A model generated the notes under the pieces. That model did no database searches. It had not been told where the DNA came from and saw nothing but the letters and a program-made list of their open reading frames with translations. Both the position numbers and the translations under genes were made by a program. Positions 59,938-64,000 of a stretch of DNA of 64,000 nt are shown one piece after another. The stretch is from Actinomyces succiniciruminis (GTDB lineage: Bacteria; Actinomycetota; Actinomycetes; Actinomycetales; Actinomycetaceae): assembly GCF_900002405.1 (NCBI RefSeq), contig NZ_LK995540.1:34400-98399 (forward strand). Reading direction: 5' to 3'. The first letter of the stretch is position 1; each line of letters starts with the position of its first letter.

Positions 59938-60966
59938 ATGCAGGCACCGACCACTCGGAACCCTAAGGACCCCAGGTTGCGTTTTCTCCTACGAAAGATC
60001 GGGTTTTACGCCATCGCCCTGTGGGCGGCCGTAACCCTCAACTTCCTCCTGCCCCGGCTGCTGCCGGGCAACCCCGTTGACATCATGGTCTCCCGCCTGG
60101 CCACGCATGGCCAGGTCAGCCCCGCCACGCGGCAGGCGATCGAGGCCCTGCTGGGCGCCGACACCGGTGCGAGCATGTGGGATCAGTACGTGCAGTACCT
60201 GGGCCAGCTGCTGCGCGGCGACCTCGGCGTATCCGTGGCCTACTTCCCGACCCCGGTAGGGCAGGTCATCGGCCAGACGCTCCCCTGGACGATCGGGCTC
60301 GTCGGGCTGGCGACCATCATCTCCTTCCTGCTCGGCATTGTGCTGGGTACGGCCGCCGGCTGGAAGCGCGGACACTTCTTGGACAACATCATCCCCGGGC
60401 TGACCATGCTGCAGTCCGTGCCCTACTTCTGGCTCGCGCTGATCCTGCTGTTCCTGTTCTCCTCCACCTGGCGGATCTTCCCGATCCACGGCGGCTACGA
60501 CGTGTACGGCACCGTGGTCGGACTCAACTGGCCGTTCATCAAGTCGGTCGTCTACTACGGAATCCTGCCGGCGATCACCATCGTCATCTCCTCGGTCGGC
60601 GGCTGGACGCTGGGCATGCGCAACATGATGGTGTCCACCATGAGTGAGGACTACATCCTCACGGCGGAGGCCAAGGGCCTCACACCCCGCCGCATCCGCA
60701 CCTGGTATGCGGCTCGCAACGCCGTCCTGCCATCCATCTCGGGCTTCGCCATCTCCCTGGGATTCGTGGTCGCCGGCTCGCTGGTCACCGAGCAGGTCTT
60801 CTCCTACCCCGGCATCGGCACCGCCCTGTACCAGGCAGTGAACAACAACGACTACGCCCTCATGCAGGGGATCTTCCTGGTGATCACCCTGTCCGTGCTG
60901 GGCGCCAACCTGATCGTCGACCTGCTGTACGGCGTCATCGACCCGCGCACGCGCGCCCGCGGCTGA
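59938..60966 (+). CDS. ABC transporter permease (DppB-type)
   Basis: Predicted 342-aa membrane subunit with six helices. Landmarks are FLLPRLLPGNPVDIMVSRLA at the N terminus and the coupling loop TAEAKGLTPRRIRTWYAARNAVLP. The final segment (LGANLIVDLLYGVIDPRTR) is characteristic of DppB proteins. It follows the binding-protein gene after 46 nt. Confidence 0.93.
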   Translation: MQAPTTRNPKDPRLRFLLRKIGFYAIALWAAVTLNFLLPRLLPGNPVDIMVSRLATHGQVSPATRQAIEALLGADTGASMWDQYVQYLGQLLRGDLGVSVAYFPTPVGQVIGQTLPWTIGLVGLATIISFLLGIVLGTAAGWKRGHFLDNIIPGLTMLQSVPYFWLALILLFLFSSTWRIFPIHGGYDVYGTVVGLNWPFIKSVVYYGILPAITIVISSVGGWTLGMRNMMVSTMSEDYILTAEAKGLTPRRIRTWYAARNAVLPSISGFAISLGFVVAGSLVTEQVFSYPGIGTALYQAVNNNDYALMQGIFLVITLSVLGANLIVDLLYGVIDPRTRARG

Positions 60967-60979
60967 AGGAGGCTCCACC

Positions 60980-61939
60980 ATGTCCACGCAAACCTCTACC
61001 GCGGCTGGCAGCAGGCCCGCCCGCAGGAGCGGCAGCCGTTTCCGCCTCCGCGTCACCCCCAAGCTCGTCGTCGGCACCACGATCGTCGTGCTCACCATCC
61101 TGTTCGGGCTGATCGGACCGCTCGTGGTCGGCAACCCCTCGACCGTGCGCAACCTCGGCATGACGGCGCCTTCCGGCGAGTTCCCGCTGGGCACCACGCA
61201 GACCGGGCAGGACGTACTCGCTCAACTCACCTACGCCACCCGCGGGTCGCTACTGATCGGGCTGATCGTCGGCAGCCTCACGCTGCTGCTGTCCGCGTTC
61301 TTCGGAGTCGTGGGCGCCTTCATCGGCGGCATCGTGGATGACCTGTTCTCCCTGTTCACCAACATCATGCTGGTGATCCCCGGGCTCCCGCTGGTCATCA
61401 TCATCTCCAGCTACGTGCCCAAGAAGAGCATCTGGCTGGTGGCCTTCATCCTCTCGCTGACCAGCTGGGCGGGGTCCGCGCGGGTACTGCGCGGCGTCAC
61501 CCTATCGGTGCGCAATCGCGACTACGTGCTGGCGTCCCGCGTGAGCGGGGAGAAGACCTGGCGGATCCTGACCATAGAGATCCTGCCCAACCTGATCCCG
61601 CTGCTGGCCTCCCAGGTGGTCGGCGCGGTCATCGCCGGCATCCTCGGCGAGGCCGGGCTGTCCTTCCTCGGCCTGGGCGCTTCGGGCTCCTTCACCTGGG
61701 GCACGATGCTGTTCTACGCCCAGAACGGACTGGCACTCAGGCTCGGCGCCTGGTGGTGGTTCGTGCCGCCGGGCCTCATGCTCGCGCTCTTCGGCGCGGC
61801 ACTATCGATGATCAACTACTCGATCGACGAGACCATCAACCCGAAGCTGCGGGCGGCCACGGACGCGAAGAAACGCCGTCGTGCACGCAAACGCTCCGAG
61901 TCCGCCCGCAACCGCACCCCCCAGAAGGTCGCCGCATGA
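60980..61939 (+). CDS. ABC transporter permease (DppC-type)
   Basis: Predicted 319-aa membrane subunit. A basic N terminus precedes helix 1, and an extracytoplasmic loop contains GEFPLGTTQTGQDVLAQL, the conserved DppC segment. The coupling loop is VLASRVSGEKTWRILTIEILPNL. GAAGGAGG precedes the ATG. The stop overlaps the ATPase start by ATGA. Confidence 0.93.
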   Translation: MSTQTSTAAGSRPARRSGSRFRLRVTPKLVVGTTIVVLTILFGLIGPLVVGNPSTVRNLGMTAPSGEFPLGTTQTGQDVLAQLTYATRGSLLIGLIVGSLTLLLSAFFGVVGAFIGGIVDDLFSLFTNIMLVIPGLPLVIIISSYVPKKSIWLVAFILSLTSWAGSARVLRGVTLSVRNRDYVLASRVSGEKTWRILTIEILPNLIPLLASQVVGAVIAGILGEAGLSFLGLGASGSFTWGTMLFYAQNGLALRLGAWWWFVPPGLMLALFGAALSMINYSIDETINPKLRAATDAKKRRRARKRSESARNRTPQKVAA

Positions 61940-62841
61940 GCCCCCGAACCACGATCGACGGCACCGTCCGGCCTGCCGGCCGCTCCCCCCGGCCCGCCGT
62001 CCTCGATATTGAACACATGTCGATCGACTACGACGTCGACCCACCCGTACACGCCGTCAAGGACGTGTCCCTGACCCTCCACCGCGGTGAGATTCTGGGC
62101 CTGGCGGGGGAGTCCGGCTGCGGAAAATCAACGCTCGCCTACGGCGTGGTACAACTGCTCAAGGACCCGGCCCGCCGCGTGAGCGGCTCCGCGGTCTTCC
62201 ACTCCCGCGAGGGCTACGACATCGACCTGACCGCCCTGACGGGCGCCGACCTGCGGGCCGTGCGCTGGGACAAGATCGCCATGGTCTTCCAGGGGGCGAT
62301 GAACTCCCTGAACCCGGTGCTCAAGGTCAAGACCCAGCTGGGCGACGTGCTGACCACCCACCGTCCGGAGATGAGCAAGCAGCAGCGGCTGGAGCGCAGC
62401 GGCGAACTCCTGGAGAGCGTGGGCGTGGACCGCAATCGCCTGGACGCCTACCCCCACGAGCTGTCCGGCGGCATGCGGCAGCGCGTCATGATCGCCATGG
62501 CGCTCGCCCTCGAGCCGCAGATCCTGATCATGGACGAGCCCACCACCGCGCTCGACGTCGTCGTCCAGCGGGAGATCCTCCAGGAGATCTCCCGGCTGCG
62601 GGAGGAGCTCGGCTTCGCGGTCATTTTCATCACCCACGACCTGCCGCTGTTGCTGGAGATCTCCGACCGCATCGCCGTCATGCGCGACGGGGTGGTCATC
62701 GAGCTCGACGACGCCATCGAGCTGTACACCCACCCCAAGGAGGAGTACACCAAGCAGCTGCTCAGCTCCTTCCCGTCGCTGACCGGCGAGCGAGGCGCGT
62801 TCGTCCGCACCCGCCGCACCCACGTTAAGGAGCAGTCATGA
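61936..62841 (+). CDS. ABC transporter ATP-binding protein (DppD-type)
   Basis: Predicted 301-aa ATPase. Walker A is GESGCGKST near residue 58, the signature is LSGGMRQRVMIAMAL, Walker B is QILIMDEPTTALD, and the switch His is in ITHDLPL. It lacks the C-terminal Fe-S Cys cluster common in peptide-type DppD proteins and ends shortly after KEEYTKQLL. Coupled by ATGA overlaps on both sides. Confidence 0.93.
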   Translation: MSPRTTIDGTVRPAGRSPRPAVLDIEHMSIDYDVDPPVHAVKDVSLTLHRGEILGLAGESGCGKSTLAYGVVQLLKDPARRVSGSAVFHSREGYDIDLTALTGADLRAVRWDKIAMVFQGAMNSLNPVLKVKTQLGDVLTTHRPEMSKQQRLERSGELLESVGVDRNRLDAYPHELSGGMRQRVMIAMALALEPQILIMDEPTTALDVVVQREILQEISRLREELGFAVIFITHDLPLLLEISDRIAVMRDGVVIELDDAIELYTHPKEEYTKQLLSSFPSLTGERGAFVRTRRTHVKEQS

Positions 62842-63662
62842 CCGTCCTTGAAGCGCGGAACCTCGTCAAGGAGTACACACTCCGCAACGGGCTGCACACC
62901 TCCACCCTGCGCGCGGTGGATGACGTCTCATTCCGGCTGGTGCCGGGGAAGACCATTGCGCTGGTCGGACAGTCCGGCTCCGGCAAGTCCACCATCGCCA
63001 AGCTCCTGCTGCAGCTCGAGTCGCCCACCAGCGGCGAGATCCTGCTCGACGGCGAGCCCGTCAGCCGCCGCGGCCGGGGACTGGCACGCTACCGCAGCAC
63101 CGTGCAGATGGTCTTCCAGGACCCCTTCGCCTCCCTGAACCCCTACCACACGATCGGCCACCACTTGGCGCGTCCGGTCCGGCTCCACAATCCGCACCTA
63201 GGCAAGGACGCGGTACGCGAGGGGGTGCTGGAGCTGCTGCGCCGCGTGCGGCTGGATCCGGCCGACGACTACGCCGATCGCAAGCCGCATGAGCTGTCCG
63301 GCGGCCAGCGCCAGCGCGTGGCCATAGCCCGTGCCCTGGCCCCCGACCCGGGCATCCTCATCGCCGATGAACCGGTGTCCATGCTGGACGTGTCGATCCG
63401 CCTGGGGGTGCTCAACCTGCTGGCCGAGCTGCAGCAGGACAACGACCTCGGCGTCCTGTACATCACTCACGACCTGGCCACCGCCCGCCACTTCTCCGAC
63501 GAGATCATGGTGCTCTACCACGGTGACGTCGTAGAACGCGGGCCGGCAGACACGGTGATCCTCCACCCGAACCACGAGTACACCAAGCGGCTCCTGGCCG
63601 CCGCCCCCGACCCGGAGCGCCGCCTGGCCCAGCTGCGCCGTCAGCAGGGGGCGAACCAGTGA
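62838..63662 (+). CDS. ABC transporter ATP-binding protein (DppF-type)
   Basis: Predicted 274-aa second ATPase. Walker A is GQSGSGKST, the signature is LSGGQRQRVAIARAL, Walker B is GILIADEPVSMLD, and the switch His is in ITHDLATA. HPNHEYTKRLLAAAPDP at the C terminus is the usual OppF/DppF ending. Its stop overlaps the next gene by GTGA. Confidence 0.93.
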   Translation: MTVLEARNLVKEYTLRNGLHTSTLRAVDDVSFRLVPGKTIALVGQSGSGKSTIAKLLLQLESPTSGEILLDGEPVSRRGRGLARYRSTVQMVFQDPFASLNPYHTIGHHLARPVRLHNPHLGKDAVREGVLELLRRVRLDPADDYADRKPHELSGGQRQRVAIARALAPDPGILIADEPVSMLDVSIRLGVLNLLAELQQDNDLGVLYITHDLATARHFSDEIMVLYHGDVVERGPADTVILHPNHEYTKRLLAAAPDPERRLAQLRRQQGANQ

Positions 63663-64000
63663 CACCCCCGGCAAACCCGCAACCCCAGCGGTGGCTGTTC
63701 ACCGGCGACTCGATCACCGAGTGGGGCCGCATCGATAAGCGCGACCCGCACGACCTGGGACACAACTACGTGCAGCTCCTGGCCGAGGAACACCTGGCCG
63801 GGCGCACGGTCCTGAACACCGGCATCGGTGGGGACCGCCTGGTGGACCTCGCGGAGCGTTGGCAGCGAGACGTTATCGATCTGGCCCCCGACGTGCTCAG
63901 CGTCTACATCGGCATCAACGACACCTGGCGACGCTATGACGAGGGCATCATCTCTCCCATTCCCGACTTCGAACGGCGGCTGCGGGAACTGCTCGCTCCA
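63659..64000 (+). CDS. SGNH/GDSL hydrolase, 3' end cut by the window
   Basis: 114 codons are visible. Block I is TGDSITEWGR with the nucleophilic Ser, block II is NTGIGGDR with the oxyanion Gly, and block III is GINDTWRRYDEG with the Asn. The C-terminal Asp-x-x-His lies beyond the window. Proteins of this type beside oligosaccharide importers are often deacetylases of plant-polysaccharide fragments. No signal peptide, so it would act inside the cell on imported substrate. The start is GTG overlapping the ATPase stop. Confidence 0.85.
   Translation, partial: MTPPANPQPQRWLFTGDSITEWGRIDKRDPHDLGHNYVQLLAEEHLAGRTVLNTGIGGDRLVDLAERWQRDVIDLAPDVLSVYIGINDTWRRYDEGIISPIPDFERRLRELLAP

Overview
The window is about 70% G+C DNA from an actinobacterium, most likely an Actinomyces-type member of the Actinomycetaceae. 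The evidence is gene content: GTP-dependent PEP carboxykinase, class II aldolase, Tat-type lipoproteins and several sugar transporters. GTG and TTG starts are frequent, and many starts have a TANNNT box 6-7 nt upstream, as in leaderless transcripts. The genus call is inference. No rRNA, tRNA, CRISPR array, transposase or prophage gene was recognised.

Layout. 0.2-4.7 kb: housekeeping and redox genes (DEDDh exonuclease, nitroreductase, beta-lactamase-fold hydrolase, exonuclease III, short-chain dehydrogenase). 4.8-11.7 kb: one operon for dissimilatory nitrite reduction to ammonium (nrfH, nrfA, TPR protein) with a System II cytochrome c maturation set (ccdA, resB, ccsA, TlpA/ResA-like thioredoxin). 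12.3-15.5 kb: pyrE, an SpoU methyltransferase, hsp20 and fba. 15.6-26.4 kb: a LacI regulator and what looks like a dextran/isomalto-oligosaccharide utilisation locus (binding protein, GH49 dextranase with glucodextranase-type modules, GH13 alpha-1,6-glucosidase, two permeases, DUF624 protein). 26.6-29.7 kb: an ABC exporter cassette bracketed by two copies of a 69-bp palindromic element. 29.8-34.7 kb: a PIN toxin-antitoxin pair and a second CUT1 sugar importer with its own DUF624 protein. 34.7-42.5 kb: an AztD-like zinc protein with a Zur-like box, an alpha/beta hydrolase, purA, and three related cell-envelope proteins. 42.7-49.2 kb: pckG, then an accessory stretch with a DUF559 protein and a lower-GC 641-aa membrane protein, separated by copies of a ~120-bp inverted-repeat element, then a nicotinamidase. 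49.2-57.9 kb: two tandem paralogues of unknown function and purine genes (purD, purC, purS, purQ; no purL). 58.2 kb to the end: a family-5 solute-binding ABC importer followed by an SGNH hydrolase cut by the window edge.

Functionally the window combines anaerobic nitrite respiration with its own cytochrome assembly line, capture of alpha-glucans (secreted dextranase, import of oligosaccharides, intracellular alpha-1,6 hydrolysis), and core purine/pyrimidine and central carbon metabolism. Neither CUT1 importer has an ATPase gene beside it, so a shared ATPase elsewhere is implied.

The least explained material is repetitive: (A) 23-bp tandem units at three intergenic sites; (B) four copies of a ~120-bp inverted-repeat element whose end bases change in a compensatory way; (C) two copies of a 69-bp element around the exporter cassette. 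With the lower-GC membrane protein and the tandem unknown pair these are the best candidates for undescribed biology.
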